From: an uncultured Candidatus Saccharibacteria bacterium
GTDB lineage: Bacteria; Patescibacteriota; Saccharimonadia; Saccharimonadales; Saccharimonadaceae
Assembly (NCBI GenBank): GCA_937924995.1
Contig: CALEXY010000013.1
Location: 62,001-126,000 of the forward strand
Length of the DNA stretch: 64,000 nt
Direction: 5' to 3'
Made by a program: the position numbers and the translations under genes. This document shows, in pieces, positions 42,731 to 51,040 of this stretch. The notes beneath the pieces are model-generated. The model did not search any database, had not been told where the DNA came from, and saw only the letters and a list, made by a program, of their open reading frames with translations. Every line of letters begins with the position of its first letter. Position 1 is the stretch's first letter.

Positions 42731-42758
42731 AAAATAGGTCGAGAGGCCTATTTTTATT
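42731..42758 (+). terminator. Terminator after the argS operon
   Basis: AAAATAGG / CCTATTTT stem with a T-tract. Confidence 0.8.
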
Positions 42759-42780
42759 TGCGGGAAAAAGAAAAATCTCA

Positions 42781-42786
42781 TATAAT
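42781..42786 (+). promoter_or_regulatory. -10 box of mscL (leaderless)
   Basis: TATAAT ends six bases before the ATG at 42,793. Confidence 0.7.
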
Positions 42787-42792
42787 GAGCCT

Positions 42793-43248
42793 ATGAAAAA
42801 AGAATTGAAAAAACTCAAGAAAAATGTCGAAAAAGTGAGTAAATCGAGCTTTGTGACAGAATTTAAGGAATTCATCAATCGTGGTAGCGTGCTCGACCTC
42901 GCAGTCGGTGTGATCATCGGTGGCGCCTTCCAAAAAATTATTTCATCATTAGTAAGCGATATCATTATGCCACTGGTCGGCTTAATCGCAGGTGGAGTAG
43001 ATTTTCGCAATTTGGAAATTACCATCCCAAATCTATTCGGTCAAGATTCCGCAGCTCACATTCGTTATGGAAACTTCCTGCAAAATATGGTAGATTTCTT
43101 GATTATTGCATTCTGTGTGTTCTTAATCATTAAAATCATGAACAAGTTTATCGGCAAATTCAAGAAGGAACAGGAAGAGAAGGCTGAACCAACTACTGAT
43201 GAACAAATCCTCGAAGTTTTGAAAGATATTCGTAAGCACCAGAAATAA
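42793..43248 (+). CDS. mscL: Large-conductance mechanosensitive channel
   Basis: Emergency osmotic valve, homopentameric in the family. 151 residues: an amphipathic N-terminus leading to EFINRGSVLDLAVGVIIGGA (TM1 with the conserved gate glycines), a short outer loop, TM2 (FLIIAFCVFLIIKIMNKF) and a cytoplasmic helix bundle. The N-terminal 20 residues before the core are Lys-rich and longer than usual. The last 38 bp, including the stop, are tandemly duplicated downstream. Confidence 0.96.
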   Translation: MKKELKKLKKNVEKVSKSSFVTEFKEFINRGSVLDLAVGVIIGGAFQKIISSLVSDIIMPLVGLIAGGVDFRNLEITIPNLFGQDSAAHIRYGNFLQNMVDFLIIAFCVFLIIKIMNKFIGKFKKEQEEKAEPTTDEQILEVLKDIRKHQK

Positions 43249-43286
43249 TCGAAGTCTTGAAAGATATTTGTAAGCACCAGAAATAA
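43211..43286 (+). repeat. 38-bp tandem duplication of the mscL 3' end
   Basis: 43,211-43,248 and 43,249-43,286 are head-to-tail copies with two base differences, each ending in the TAA. Thirty-eight is not a multiple of three, so the second copy is out of the mscL frame and untranslated. Confidence 0.93.
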
Positions 43287-43294
43287 TTTGAAAT

Positions 43295-43325
43295 AAAAAT
43301 AGGTCGCGATGAGCGACTTATTTTT
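43295..43325 (+). terminator. Terminator after mscL
   Basis: 13-bp stem AAAAATAGGTCGC / GCGACTTATTTTT (one G-U). Confidence 0.85.
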
Positions 43326-43424
43326 ATGCCGTGACTTAAGAATTTCACGAGACGGTTTCTCAAGTTTTTCGAAGCGTATTTTTGAGTTTTATGAAATGGA
43401 TTTTGAAAAAATTTTTTTATAGTT

Positions 43425-44087
43425 TTAGATAGCGGAGGACTTGAAGTTTTCGTATTGAGACTTAATATTTTCGAGGTTTTTGACACGTTCGACGGTGTTA
43501 GCCTTAACCTTTTGACTGGTGGTGCGGGTTTCAGCTTCGGTTTGAAAGTTAATCAAATAGGCGATAAGTAGGGGGAATTCACGTAGGGTAAAGCGATCAA
43601 GACGAGCGGAGATGCGGCCATTTTCGAATTCCTCAGCGATTTTTTCGACGGTATTTTTTTGGCTAGTTGCGAGCTCCGATTTGCCAAAAGTAGACTCTAG
43701 TTCAGTAATACCAAATTCAGAAGTTAGGAGATTTTTTTCATTTAATTCAAGTTCGGCAAGTACGGCTTGAAGAGAGGCGGTAATACCACGGATGTCGGAG
43801 GACTGCATATAGTCCTTATATTTGTCGATAAGTTCCTCATTCATATATTTGGCAAGATAGTAACTCGAAACCAAACTATCGCGATCGCGTTTTTCCACGA
43901 TTTTTTTTGTACCAGAAAAGACGCTAAAAAGAATCAAAACAAAAATAAGGCCGAGTGCAAGAGAAATATTGCGTAAGGTCAGAAAGGGAATAATTTTATC
44001 GAAAAAAGCGAAAGGGGAACTTTGTTTGCCTGGATTCGGTTTGGGAGAATTAGAGGCGATTTGTTGAAGATAAGCCATATTGTCCAT
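43425..44087 (-). CDS. Single-pass membrane protein, unknown function
   Basis: 220 residues. A hydrophilic 35-residue N-terminus, one membrane helix (about 37-58, ISLALGLIFVLILFSVFSG), then about 160 residues of predicted helix (charged, few prolines, no cysteines). No family is recognised. It is divergent from dnaG across a 38-bp promoter region in which both genes appear leaderless. Confidence 0.65.
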   Translation of the reverse strand: MDNMAYLQQIASNSPKPNPGKQSSPFAFFDKIIPFLTLRNISLALGLIFVLILFSVFSGTKKIVEKRDRDSLVSSYYLAKYMNEELIDKYKDYMQSSDIRGITASLQAVLAELELNEKNLLTSEFGITELESTFGKSELATSQKNTVEKIAEEFENGRISARLDRFTLREFPLLIAYLINFQTEAETRTTSQKVKANTVERVKNLENIKSQYENFKSSAI

Positions 44088-44093
44088 GCTTTA

Positions 44094-44119
44094 ATTATAG
44101 CATAGAGGTTTGTTATAAT
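44094..44119. promoter_or_regulatory. Back-to-back promoters for dnaG and the 220-aa protein
   Basis: Minus-strand TATAAT at 44,094-44,099 lies six bases from its ATG (44,087). Plus-strand TGTTATAAT at 44,111-44,119 lies six bases from the dnaG ATG (44,126). The -35 zone of each falls on the other's -10, so the two promoters should compete. Confidence 0.65.
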
Positions 44120-44125
44120 TATATT

Positions 44126-45739
44126 ATGCAAGATGCGAAGGAGGAAATTCGAGCCAGGCTGCCGATCGAAGATGTGGTATCGGAATATATTGAGCTGAAG
44201 CGAAGTGGTGCAACTCTGAAGGGACATTCACCTTGGGGTGTCGATAAAACACCTTCGTTTATGGTGTCACCAGATAAGGGGATTTGGCATGATTTCTCGG
44301 CGAATAAAGGTGGGGATATTTTTTCGTTTGTAATGGAAGTGGAGGGAATTAGTTTTCCGGAAGCTTTGGAAAAATTAGCGGCGAAAGCAGGGGTGGAGCT
44401 AAAAAAATATTCGAGCGGAGATGTGCAAGTATCGCGTACGAAGATGAAAATGCGAGAAATTTTGGAACTCGCGACGAAATTCTATCAGGCGTGCTTAGTG
44501 AAAAATGAAAAAATTCGAGATTACGCGTTTTATCAGAGAAACTTGGATCGTAATTCAATCTTGAATTTTCGGATTGGTTATGCGCCGAGCGGGAAAGATT
44601 TTTTGGTAAATTTTTTGAAAAAACGTGGCTACAAAGAAGCAGAGATTAAAGAAGCGGGTCTGATGAATCGATTCGGTGGAGATTTTTTCCGTGGTAGGAT
44701 GATGATTCCGTTTATCGATGCAAGTTCCGATAATGTGATTGGTTTTACGGGGCGAATTACGGAAGCCGGTGAGCCAAAATATTTGAACACTTCGGAAACT
44801 TTGCTGTTTAATAAGGGTCGATTTATTTTTGGGTTGAATTTGGCAAAAAAAGCAATCAGGGAAAATGGTTTTTGTGTGATCGTGGAAGGAAATATGGATG
44901 TGATTTCGTCGCATCAGGCAGGGGTACAGGAGGCGGTGGCGACTTCGGGTACAGCAATGACGGAAAATCATTTGAAGATTTTATCGCGATTAACTTCAGA
45001 TATTCGTTTGGCCTATGATGGCGATGCGGCAGGAGTGGCGGCGACGGAGCGAGCGATTTTGATGGCAAGTAAATTAGGGATTTCTTTGTCAGTGGTATCG
45101 GATTATGGTAAGGCGAAAGATCCGGATGAATTAATTCGTTCGGCGCCAGAAAAATGGCGTGAATGTGTAATGAAACCAGTGCCAGCGATTGACTGGGTGT
45201 TGGGCAAATATGAAATTAAATATAACTTACGTACCGGAATGGGGAAGAAGCAATATTCGGATCTGGCAATGAAATTAATTGTGGAGATTCAGGATCCGGT
45301 GGAGCGCAAACATTATGAGCAGATGGTGGCGCGAAAATTGGAAGTGACGGTGGAGGACCTGAAAGAGAAAAAGGTGCAAGTGGAAACTGTGAGGCTTAAG
45401 CCAGTGAAAGAAGTGAACGAGGCGACAAGCCCGAGTATTTTGAAGGTGCTAGAAAATGATTTACTGGCGATTTTGGTTTACGGGGGAACAGCAGGAGCGG
45501 AAATTGATTTGGAAATTCCAACCGATGAAGTAAAACTGGAAGAATTGTCGCTGATTTTTGAGGAAAAATTTGCGAAAAAAGGTGAAACAGAACTTTTGAA
45601 ATTAAGTCAGGAACTGCGTCAACGTTACGAGGTAGAACGAAATAAAGAAAAAAAGAAACAGTTAATTCAGGAACTTGAATCTTGTGAAGATGAAGAGCGA
45701 ATGACGGAAATTTTGAAGGAAATTGAACGGTTAGGTTAG
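44126..45739 (+). CDS. dnaG: DNA primase DnaG with degenerate zinc-binding domain
   Basis: Synthesises RNA primers at the replication fork. The N-terminal domain keeps the fold motifs KTPSFMVSPDKGIWHDFSAN, but all four zinc ligands of the usual CPFH...CFGCG are changed (S35, G38, D56, A59). The core (about 110-240) and Toprim domain are intact: the acidic EGNMDVISSHQAG and LAYDGDAAGVAATERA motifs hold the metal-binding residues. The C-terminus (about 430-537) is a helical helicase-interaction-type region. Template recognition must work without zinc. Leaderless-type promoter; rpoD lies two genes downstream. Confidence 0.95.
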   Translation: MQDAKEEIRARLPIEDVVSEYIELKRSGATLKGHSPWGVDKTPSFMVSPDKGIWHDFSANKGGDIFSFVMEVEGISFPEALEKLAAKAGVELKKYSSGDVQVSRTKMKMREILELATKFYQACLVKNEKIRDYAFYQRNLDRNSILNFRIGYAPSGKDFLVNFLKKRGYKEAEIKEAGLMNRFGGDFFRGRMMIPFIDASSDNVIGFTGRITEAGEPKYLNTSETLLFNKGRFIFGLNLAKKAIRENGFCVIVEGNMDVISSHQAGVQEAVATSGTAMTENHLKILSRLTSDIRLAYDGDAAGVAATERAILMASKLGISLSVVSDYGKAKDPDELIRSAPEKWRECVMKPVPAIDWVLGKYEIKYNLRTGMGKKQYSDLAMKLIVEIQDPVERKHYEQMVARKLEVTVEDLKEKKVQVETVRLKPVKEVNEATSPSILKVLENDLLAILVYGGTAGAEIDLEIPTDEVKLEELSLIFEEKFAKKGETELLKLSQELRQRYEVERNKEKKKQLIQELESCEDEERMTEILKEIERLG

Positions 45740-45851
45740 ATAAATTTTTGAGGAATAATTTTGAATTTTAGTGTTAGTTTTTGGGGCTGGCTGGTTGATT
45801 AAGATTAGAATAAGCGTTATACTTAATCTAATTTGAGGGACTAAAATAACA

Positions 45852-47483
45852 ATGAATCCAAATAAATTAGGTAGTGCGGCTCCAGGAGGTGGGGCGGAAA
45901 AAGTGAATAGTGCGGCGGCGGAGCAAAATCCGGTGAAGAATTTTGAGGTAGAAAAAAATTTAGAAAAGCCAAAAACCGGGGCAGAAATTTTTGAACTGAA
46001 GATGCATCAGATTGCGGATCGTCGCGATATGATTGAGCAGATGAAAATGGAGGGGAAACTTGGTTTTGATGATTATAAAACCAAGAAACAGGCACTGGAT
46101 TTAGTCGAAACTAAATTGACGAAGCTTTATAATATTTATGAAAATCGCGAGGTGAACGAGGCGGAGCGTGAGAAAGAACTGGAGATTCAAAATCGTCACT
46201 TCGAAGAGAGTAAAGATTCTTTAAGAAAGCTTAGTCAAGACAAAGAACTGCCACGAGGCGAAAAAATGAAGCTAATGGAGAGCTTTTCACAGCGTCTAGT
46301 CGATAGTACCGATAAGATAGAAGAAATAAAGAAGGCTCGGGAAATGGACGAGCGAGTCTATCAGTTGTTTGGTGGTAAGTCAGGTGAGGCGACGAAGACC
46401 GAGAGTAAAACCGAAGGCAAGTCTGAAGGCAAGACCGAGGGAAAAACTGAAGATAAGACTGAAGAAAAAACCGAGAACAAGACCGGAAATAAAACTGAGA
46501 GTCAGGCCGAAGAGAAAACTGAAGGTAAGAGCGAAGAGTCGACTGAAAAATCTGAAGCTCCAGAGAAGGATGAAGAATCTGAAGCTCCAGATAAAAAACC
46601 AACCAGTACTTTTTCTTGGACTGGCGGAGTGGGTGGCCCTATGTTTTACTCTGGGGCGAGTGCTCCAACGGTAAAGGTAAATAAGACGGTCGAGAATAGT
46701 ACGACCGGAAATGGCACGTCCGAAAACAGTAAGGCTGAAAACAGTACAGCTGGAAATACAACGACTGAAAATAGTACGGCTGGCGGTAAGTCGGGAGAAG
46801 GTTCGGCATCGGGGTCGGCTGAGTCGGCTGGTGCTAAAACCGAAGCTTTAAACGTGACGCAAAAAGAGGTATTGAAACAGGCAGAAGATAAATTCTTCCA
46901 AGAGAACTTAAAGACTCTCGGTGGAGCAATGGCGGCGAATGGCTACAAAGAGATGGATAATCGAAACTTCTTGATGCCATTAAAAAAGCCGGAAGCGAAT
47001 GACCCAGATCTTGCGTTTTTTGATGAACGAAATAAGTTGCACAATGAATCAATTGAGAAGATGAAGGCTTTTGAGAAAAAGTTTGATTTGGACCAAATTA
47101 AACTTGATGTCGGACGTGCGGTTTATACTGGAAATGTGGCAAAAGAATTTGGTATTGGACTTTATCGTATCGATGTTTCGAGGAATGAACTACAGAAAAT
47201 CATTGATAGTAAGAGAAGTAGCGAGGAAGAGAAACAAAAAGCCATGAAAGAATTGGAAATGCTCGACCAGGTAAAGGAAGGCTTCTTAGAAAATATTGGC
47301 TCGCACGTGGGTGAAAAATATTCCAATGAGGAAATCGCTTCGGTGCCAGAGAGTGAAAGGAAGAATGCGAATAGGTACCTTTTCCTTAAGAAGGTTAAAG
47401 GAGAAATGAGAAATCCGTATAATATAGCCCTAACTCATGCACGTATGGCATTAAGTAAGGCTAGTAAAATATTGAAAAAATAA
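45852..47483 (+). CDS. Cytoplasmic low-complexity/coiled-coil protein between dnaG and rpoD, unknown function
   Basis: 543 residues without signal or membrane helix. The N-terminal part (about 40-175) is charged helix (KTGAEIFELKMHQIADRRDM). Residues about 177-235 are a Lys/Glu/Thr low-complexity run of T-E-x-K-x-E-x units, followed by a Ser/Thr/Asn/Gly-rich linker (about 275-320) with T-x-E-N-S repeats. The C-terminal about 210 residues are helical again (TLGGAMAANGYKEMDNRNFL). No family is recognised. The repeats look replication-slippage prone. Placement between primase and sigma factor recalls the macromolecular synthesis operon, but it has its own leader. Confidence 0.65.
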   Translation: MNPNKLGSAAPGGGAEKVNSAAAEQNPVKNFEVEKNLEKPKTGAEIFELKMHQIADRRDMIEQMKMEGKLGFDDYKTKKQALDLVETKLTKLYNIYENREVNEAEREKELEIQNRHFEESKDSLRKLSQDKELPRGEKMKLMESFSQRLVDSTDKIEEIKKAREMDERVYQLFGGKSGEATKTESKTEGKSEGKTEGKTEDKTEEKTENKTGNKTESQAEEKTEGKSEESTEKSEAPEKDEESEAPDKKPTSTFSWTGGVGGPMFYSGASAPTVKVNKTVENSTTGNGTSENSKAENSTAGNTTTENSTAGGKSGEGSASGSAESAGAKTEALNVTQKEVLKQAEDKFFQENLKTLGGAMAANGYKEMDNRNFLMPLKKPEANDPDLAFFDERNKLHNESIEKMKAFEKKFDLDQIKLDVGRAVYTGNVAKEFGIGLYRIDVSRNELQKIIDSKRSSEEEKQKAMKELEMLDQVKEGFLENIGSHVGEKYSNEEIASVPESERKNANRYLFLKKVKGEMRNPYNIALTHARMALSKASKILKK

Positions 47484-47519
47484 AGAAAGGGGTAAAAACG
47501 GAAAATCAAGGGAGAGATT

Positions 47520-47548
47520 TTGACGTGTTTGATTTTTTGTGATATAAA
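47520..47548 (+). promoter_or_regulatory. Consensus promoter of rpoD (leaderless)
   Basis: TTGACG, 17-bp spacer, TATAAA; the ATG follows 8 bases after the -10. This is the clearest full promoter in the window and supports leaderless transcription. Confidence 0.78.
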
Positions 47549-47556
47549 TTGGTGCA

Positions 47557-48561
47557 ATGGAAAAAAATGTCGTGGAAAAAGATAAGAACAAGATTAATGA
47601 GGAAGAAGAGCTCCTCAACTCCTTTAGCTTGGACGGTGCGCCAGAGCCAGAATATGATGATTTAGTCTCGGAAGATGATTTGACGGATGAAGATCTCGAG
47701 ATTACAGCAGAGAACGTAGATCAGTTCGCGGATGACTCAGTGCGTCTGTATTTGCGTGAGATTGGTAAAATTCCACTACTTTCGAATGAGGAAGAAGTAG
47801 ATTTGGCTTATCGCATCGTGAAAGGTGAGAAAAAAGCCAAAGATAAAATGGTGGAAGCCAACATGCGTCTAGTGGTTTCGATTGCAAAACGTTACTCTGG
47901 CAGAGGTCTAGATTTTCTAGATTTAATTCAAGAGGGAAATACGGGGCTTTTACGTGCGGTAGAAAAGTTTGATCCAGATAAGGGTTTCAAATTTTCGACT
48001 TATGCCACTTGGTGGATTCGTCAGGCAATCACTCGTGCGATTGCTGATCAGGCACGTACGATTCGTATTCCGGTGCACATGGTAGAGACGATTAATAAAG
48101 TGCTTCGTGCTACCCGTAAGTTAACTAATGAACTTAATCGCGAGCCGACTGTGGAAGAAATCGCCAAAGAAATGGGCATGGAGCCAGAAAAAGTCGACTA
48201 CGTGATGAAGATTAAGCAAGATATTGCTTCGCTTGATGCGACAGTGGGTCGTGATGGTGATGATGAAGATTCAGTACTCGGTGATTTTATTGAGGACGAA
48301 GGTCGAGTTTCGCCAGAAGATGCGGCAGCGGCGCAGATGTTGAAGGAGCAAATCGCGGAAATTCTCTCTAGTCTTTCAGAACGCGAACAAAAAGTAGTGA
48401 AACTACGCTTTGGGATCGGTGGCGGTCGTCCACATACTTTGGAAGAAGTAGGCGCGGAATTTTCTGTGACGCGTGAACGTATTCGTCAGATTGAGGCGAA
48501 GGCTTTGTCCAAGCTTCGTAAGCACAAAGATACGAAAAAATTGCACGAATATTTACATTAA
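47557..48561 (+). CDS. rpoD: Primary sigma factor (sigma-70 type)
   Basis: 334 residues, with an acidic about 55-residue N-terminus in place of the long region 1.1. Region 1.2 begins [20 protein letters not shown]. Region 2 is complete ([52 protein letters not shown]). Region 3 and region 4 follow, with [21 protein letters not shown] as the -35-binding helix-turn-helix. It is a full group 1 sigma, matching the TTGACA/TATAAT-like promoters seen here. The promoter is one of the best in the window. Confidence 0.97.
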   Translation: MEKNVVEKDKNKINEEEELLNSFSLDGAPEPEYDDLVSEDDLTDEDLEITAENVDQFADDSVRLYLREIGKIPLLSNEEEVDLAYRIVKGEKKAKDKMVEANMRLVVSIAKRYSGRGLDFLDLIQEGNTGLLRAVEKFDPDKGFKFSTYATWWIRQAITRAIADQARTIRIPVHMVETINKVLRATRKLTNELNREPTVEEIAKEMGMEPEKVDYVMKIKQDIASLDATVGRDGDDEDSVLGDFIEDEGRVSPEDAAAAQMLKEQIAEILSSLSEREQKVVKLRFGIGGGRPHTLEEVGAEFSVTRERIRQIEAKALSKLRKHKDTKKLHEYLH

Positions 48562-48617
48562 AATAGGGGAGCGGGTGATTTTCGGACGGGAAACTGTGCG
48601 AAAATCACAAGATACGC

Positions 48618-48623
48618 TATAAT
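48618..48623 (+). promoter_or_regulatory. -10 box of the eighth pilin-like gene (leaderless)
   Basis: TATAAT ends 7 bases before the ATG at 48,631. The alternative ATG at 48,622 lies inside the box, so 48,631 is preferred. Confidence 0.62.
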
Positions 48624-48630
48624 GAAAGTA

Positions 48631-49032
48631 ATGAAAAATTTTTGTCAAAAATTATTAAATTTGCTACCAGTTCTCGCGATTTTTTGCGTGTCGATGGTGG
48701 CTTTTTTGCCGGTGACTAGAGTATTCGCGGAGGGGGAAGACTGTGGTGTGCCAACCGCGATTATTAAATGTGGAACTTCGGACAGCGAAGAGGCTTTCTT
48801 TTCGATTATTGGTAGCGTAGTGAATATTCTAACTTACGGGGTTGGAGTCGGCGCAGTAGCTGGTTTTACCTATGTCGGTTTTCTTTATATGACTTCACAA
48901 AATGATCCAGGAAAAATCAAAACAGCGAAGGATCGCGCAATGCAAATTGTGATTGGACTTTTGGTTTATGCTTTGATGTGGGGAATTTTGAACTTCCTTT
49001 TGCCTGGTGGTATCTACGGCAACGGGAATTAA
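48631..49032 (+). CDS. T4SS pilin-like protein 8 (upstream of the type IV pilus operon)
   Basis: 133 residues from the ATG at 48,631. Signal helix (KLLNLLPVLAIFCVSMVAFL) ending VFAEG, an exported segment with two cysteines (EDCGVPTA, IKCGTSDS), helix, loop YVGFLYMTSQNDPGKIKTAK, helix. It is a VirB2-like pilin (N-D-P in place of G-D-P). It lies about 1 kb before pilM and 1 bp before the lipid-kinase gene. Confidence 0.83.
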   Translation: MKNFCQKLLNLLPVLAIFCVSMVAFLPVTRVFAEGEDCGVPTAIIKCGTSDSEEAFFSIIGSVVNILTYGVGVGAVAGFTYVGFLYMTSQNDPGKIKTAKDRAMQIVIGLLVYALMWGILNFLLPGGIYGNGN

Positions 49033-49033
49033 A

Positions 49034-49948
49034 ATGTCGAAAAAAGCTGATCTTGAACACATTAAGATTCGCCTAAAGGAGCTCGCTGGAGTAAGGACGC
49101 GAGTAATTTTGGTTTGTAATTGTAAGAGTACGGGCCATAAACGAGTTGAAAAAGAAGTGGTGAAACCACTGCGGGAGTTTATCTTACAGCAAAAGGGAAT
49201 GACTTTTTTGCGCTTTGATGTGGAGTCGCCGACACTGGAAGAAAATGCGGAAAGACTTTCGAAATTAATCATGGATGGGGATGTTGTACTTACGGCTGGC
49301 GGTGATGGTACGGCAGGGATTGGGGTAAACGGCATCATGCGTTCGGGTAAGGCGGCAAAATTTTATGTAATACCGTACGGAAATTTTAATGATATTATTC
49401 AGGAACTGAGAGGTAACTCGGGTAAACAGGTTTATCCGATTGAAGCTTTAATAGATGGGAAGCATTTTCGTTATGCTTTGGCGTATTTTACGGTAGGAAT
49501 GATGGCAGAATCGACGAAAATTTTTGATGATGAAAAAGTGCGTAGGAAATTGAGGAAATCGAAATTTAATTTAATCTTTTCCTTGAAGACACTTTTGATG
49601 TGGTTTTTTGTGAATCGTAAGAAAGATTATATTACGATAGATGGACAAAAATATTCGGATATTCTGGTGGTGAACGGGAAAAACGTGGCGAGATTGATGA
49701 AAGGTGGGGAGTATTATCTAGGAGAAACTTTTCTATATACAGAACAACGTTTGAACAATTTTTTTGCCATGGTGTTTTTTATGTTGCAGGCAATGTTTAG
49801 TGGAATTCCAGGGAAAAAGCTGAAAAATAAGAGAATTCGCTTCGAGGAAAAACAGAGAATTTTCATTCAGTCGGAGGGGGAATATAAAGATTTGGTGGTG
49901 CAGGAAATTAGTTTCTTGAAGAGTGAAAAGTCGATTGAAATCCTGTAA
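49034..49948 (+). CDS. Diacylglycerol-kinase-like lipid/sphingosine kinase (YegS/DgkB type)
   Basis: Start chosen at the ATG 49,034, one base after the pilin stop; a longer frame from 49,007 would overlap the pilin by 26 bp. 304 residues. The glycine-rich phosphate loop VVLTAGGDGTAGIGVNG is the family signature (GGDGT), followed by VIPYGNFNDIIQEL, where most members have G-T-x-N-D. The C-terminal beta domain is present but short. It would phosphorylate a membrane lipid, perhaps host-derived; CPR lack full lipid synthesis. Co-transcribed with pilin 8. Confidence 0.82.
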   Translation: MSKKADLEHIKIRLKELAGVRTRVILVCNCKSTGHKRVEKEVVKPLREFILQQKGMTFLRFDVESPTLEENAERLSKLIMDGDVVLTAGGDGTAGIGVNGIMRSGKAAKFYVIPYGNFNDIIQELRGNSGKQVYPIEALIDGKHFRYALAYFTVGMMAESTKIFDDEKVRRKLRKSKFNLIFSLKTLLMWFFVNRKKDYITIDGQKYSDILVVNGKNVARLMKGGEYYLGETFLYTEQRLNNFFAMVFFMLQAMFSGIPGKKLKNKRIRFEEKQRIFIQSEGEYKDLVVQEISFLKSEKSIEIL

Positions 49949-49976
49949 TAAAAATTAAAGATTTCTATTTCGCTTA

Positions 49977-49985
49977 TGTTATAAT
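49977..49985 (+). promoter_or_regulatory. Extended -10 promoter of the pilM operon (leaderless)
   Basis: TGTTATAAT ends 8 bases before the pilM ATG at 49,994. Confidence 0.65.
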
Positions 49986-49993
49986 AAGGCTAT

Positions 49994-51040
49994 ATGAGTC
50001 TATTACGTGGTGTGGGCGATTTCTTCGCATTGGATATTGGAACCAACTCAATTCGCATGATTCAATTGTCGGGCGATGTTGAGAAGGGTTGGGCACTGGA
50101 AAAATTTGCCTATGTGCCGGTGGATAAAAAAATTACGATGGATGATTCGGAACAGGGTCGCAGGAAACTGGCCGAAACGATTTTGGGTGCAAAAAAGCAG
50201 GCGGGTATTACTACTAAAAATATCGCGATTGGCTTGCCGGCGCGCAAAACTTATACAGCAATTATTGAAGTACCAAATGCACCTGAAAAGGAACTAGCAA
50301 AAACCGTTAAATATGAAGCTGACCAATATATTCCGATGGCAGTGGACGATGCGAAGATTGATTTTGCGGTCTTGGGAGTTTCACCTAATGACAATACGAA
50401 GGCAGAAATTTTGATTTCATCCACAGATCGCGCCTACGCCGAAGAAAGACTCGAAGATATCGAAATGCTAGGCTTAAATGTGATTGCTCAGGAACCAGAA
50501 CCAATTGCGATGGTGAGAGCTTTGGCACAGATTGGGGTAGAAGATGCGCGGATGATTATCGATTTTGGAGAAAATTCGACGGATCTGGTAGTGATGTATC
50601 TAGGAGCACCAAGATTAGTGCGCTCGATTCCAGGTGGACTTTCTGCCTTTATTAAAACCGTAGCGAATGGACTGTCGATTTCAGAAGCACAGGCAAAACA
50701 GTTTATTTTGCAGTATGGACTTTTGCAGGATCAGTTTGAGGGGAAAATTTACCAAACGCTTTCAAGTAATTTGGAAGGTTTTACGATGGAATTAGTGAAG
50801 TCGGTGCGCTTCTTCCAGAATAAATACACGGGTGCGCAATTTGGGGGAATTATTCTTTCGGGTTACGCGGGAATTATTCCACTTATGGCAGAATATATTG
50901 AAGCGAAGACGGGTATTTCGACGATTCAGGGTAATCCATGGCAATATGTACGCGTCAATGAGCAGCAACAAAAATTACTACTTCCAGTAGCCTCAGAATT
51001 CGGAGTGGCGATCGGTCTGGCAGAAAGGAGCAATGACTAA
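49994..51040 (+). CDS. pilM: Type IV pilus assembly ATPase-fold protein PilM
   Basis: Cytoplasmic actin-like protein that anchors the inner-membrane alignment complex through the PilN tail. 348 residues. DIGTNSIRMIQLS is the phosphate-1 loop, ARMIIDFGENSTDLVVMY phosphate-2, and GGIILSGYAG the adenosine loop. VLEIPNAPEKELAKTVKYEA-type PilM features are seen. Its stop overlaps the pilN start by one base. First gene of the operon. Confidence 0.93.
   Translation: MSLLRGVGDFFALDIGTNSIRMIQLSGDVEKGWALEKFAYVPVDKKITMDDSEQGRRKLAETILGAKKQAGITTKNIAIGLPARKTYTAIIEVPNAPEKELAKTVKYEADQYIPMAVDDAKIDFAVLGVSPNDNTKAEILISSTDRAYAEERLEDIEMLGLNVIAQEPEPIAMVRALAQIGVEDARMIIDFGENSTDLVVMYLGAPRLVRSIPGGLSAFIKTVANGLSISEAQAKQFILQYGLLQDQFEGKIYQTLSSNLEGFTMELVKSVRFFQNKYTGAQFGGIILSGYAGIIPLMAEYIEAKTGISTIQGNPWQYVRVNEQQQKLLLPVASEFGVAIGLAERSND

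Noticed and set aside
49007..49033. Upstream start of the lipid kinase gene
   Set aside because: It would overlap pilin 8 by 26 bp and add a non-conserved stretch; the ATG at 49,034 is directly after the pilin stop.
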